From the NCBI GenBank assembly GCA_003233295.1, contig QILJ01000530.1:1-19983 (forward strand): a DNA stretch of 19,983 nt, written 5' to 3'. Below the pieces are notes generated by a model. That model was not told the origin of the DNA, searched no databases, and saw nothing but the letters and a program-made list of their open reading frames with translations. This document shows positions 19,220-19,983 of the stretch, one piece after another (position 1 is the stretch's first letter; the number at the start of each line of letters is the position of its first letter). Origin of the DNA: Ignavibacteria bacterium (GTDB lineage Bacteria > Bacteroidota > Ignavibacteria > Ignavibacteriales > Melioribacteraceae). The translations under genes and the position numbers were made by a program.

Positions 19220-19983
19220 ATGGACCTTATTCAAAAAATATTTGATGCAGGTGTTGTTGGCGCTGGTGGTGCCGGCTTTCCAACCCATGTTAAAGCCGGT
19301 GCAAAAGTAGAGTATATGATCGCTAACGGTGCTGAGTGTGAACCGCTGATACATAAGGATGTTGAACTAATGACAAATTATGCCGAAGAAATTATTTCCG
19401 GGATGAAACTCATGATGGATCAGATCGGTGCAAAAAAAGGTTTCTTCGGTATCAAGAAAAAAAACAAAACTGCAGTTGAAAAAATATCTGAGCAGATAAA
19501 GAATGAAAACATCGAATTAATTTTGCTGGAAGATTATTATCCCGCTGGTGATGAATATGAACTAGTATATTCAGCAACCGGAAGATTGATCCCGCCTAAA
19601 GGTATTCCATTGAATGTTGGTTGTGTAGTTAGTAATGTCGAGAGTTTATATAATGTTAACCTTGCCTCAAAAGGGAAAAGCTTAGTAAATAAATTTGTAA
19701 CTGTAACCGGAGCAGTTAAAGAACCAAAATCGTTTTGGGTACCTATTGGAACTAGTTTTAAAGAGCTGATAGATCATACTGGCGGTACAACTGTATCGGA
19801 TTACGGCATGTTCGTAAGCGGACTTATGATGGGACGCTTGACATTTGATATTGAAGAAGTTGTGACGAAAACTACCGGCGGCTTAATAATTCTGCCGAAA
19901 GATCATTATCTAATTAGTCGTAATTCCCGCACACCTGATGATATGAACAGAATCGGTAAATCTGCATGTGATCAATGCAGTTA
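19220..19983 (+). CDS. PduS/RnfC-like flavin/iron-sulfur oxidoreductase, partial
   Basis: The open frame starts at ATG 19220, directly after the phosphatase TAG, and runs off the window after 254 codons. It begins with the GVVGAGGAGFPTHVKA nucleotide/flavin-binding loop (residues 11-26) and NGAECEPL (about 36-43), as in RnfC, PduS and the 51 kDa subunit of complex I. An SLBB-type block follows (VTGAVKEPKSFWVPIGT, about 160-176). The visible end reaches CDQC (Cys250, Cys253), the opening of a ferredoxin-like [4Fe-4S] motif. The GAGGAGFP motif at the extreme N-terminus, without the long RnfC lead-in, favours the PduS-like branch. The direct TAGATG junction suggests translational coupling. Confidence 0.85.
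   Translation, partial: MDLIQKIFDAGVVGAGGAGFPTHVKAGAKVEYMIANGAECEPLIHKDVELMTNYAEEIISGMKLMMDQIGAKKGFFGIKKKNKTAVEKISEQIKNENIELILLEDYYPAGDEYELVYSATGRLIPPKGIPLNVGCVVSNVESLYNVNLASKGKSLVNKFVTVTGAVKEPKSFWVPIGTSFKELIDHTGGTTVSDYGMFVSGLMMGRLTFDIEEVVTKTTGGLIILPKDHYLISRNSRTPDDMNRIGKSACDQCS

Overview
The window looks like chromosomal DNA from a free-living, AT-rich Gram-negative bacterium of the Bacteroidota/Chlorobiota side, most like the Ignavibacteria. That placement is inferred from protein style and was not searched. Signs are a GroEL ending in a GGM tail, a short SLBB protein paired with a Wzc-type tyrosine kinase, an M64 metallopeptidase, a DUF3417-type glucan phosphorylase, and clear GGAGG-like ribosome sites with frequent TTG/GTG starts. 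All large genes except one are intact.

Layout. Positions 37-3709 (+) hold ftsX, a small secreted SLBB protein and a Wzc-like polysaccharide co-polymerase/BY-kinase. They are followed by a decayed UDP-glucuronate decarboxylase pseudogene (3727-4655) that still carries its catalytic motif but has two nonsense codons and several frameshifts. A bidirectional hairpin terminator separates it from the convergent groEL (-, 4710-6356). groEL has a textbook promoter overlapped by a perfect CIRCE operator, with no groES beside it. The 664 bp gap upstream of groEL carries two fold-back elements. One is a 152 bp MITE-like unit inserted exactly at the purB stop codon with a 5 bp target duplication.

Positions 7021-10104 (-) are a tight three-gene unit, transcribed as a degenerate PlsY-like membrane protein, then an HtrA/DegP-type protease, then purB. 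HtrA and purB overlap by 4 bp. On the + strand follow glgP (10287-12857), wecB (12951-14042), and a compact run of clpC, a secreted M64 metallopeptidase, a GAF plus SpoIIE-type phosphatase, and a truncated PduS/RnfC-like flavin/iron-sulfur oxidoreductase that runs off the right edge.

Themes are envelope and exopolysaccharide work (ftsX, SLBB, wzc, dead uxs, wecB), protein quality control (GroEL, HtrA, ClpC, M64 peptidase) and storage-glucan use (glgP). I see no CRISPR array, tRNA, rRNA, prophage or transposase gene. The least ordinary items are the MITE at the purB stop, the PlsY-like protein that has lost the acyltransferase motifs, the lone CIRCE-controlled groEL, and the ClpC/M64/SpoIIE/PduS-like run.
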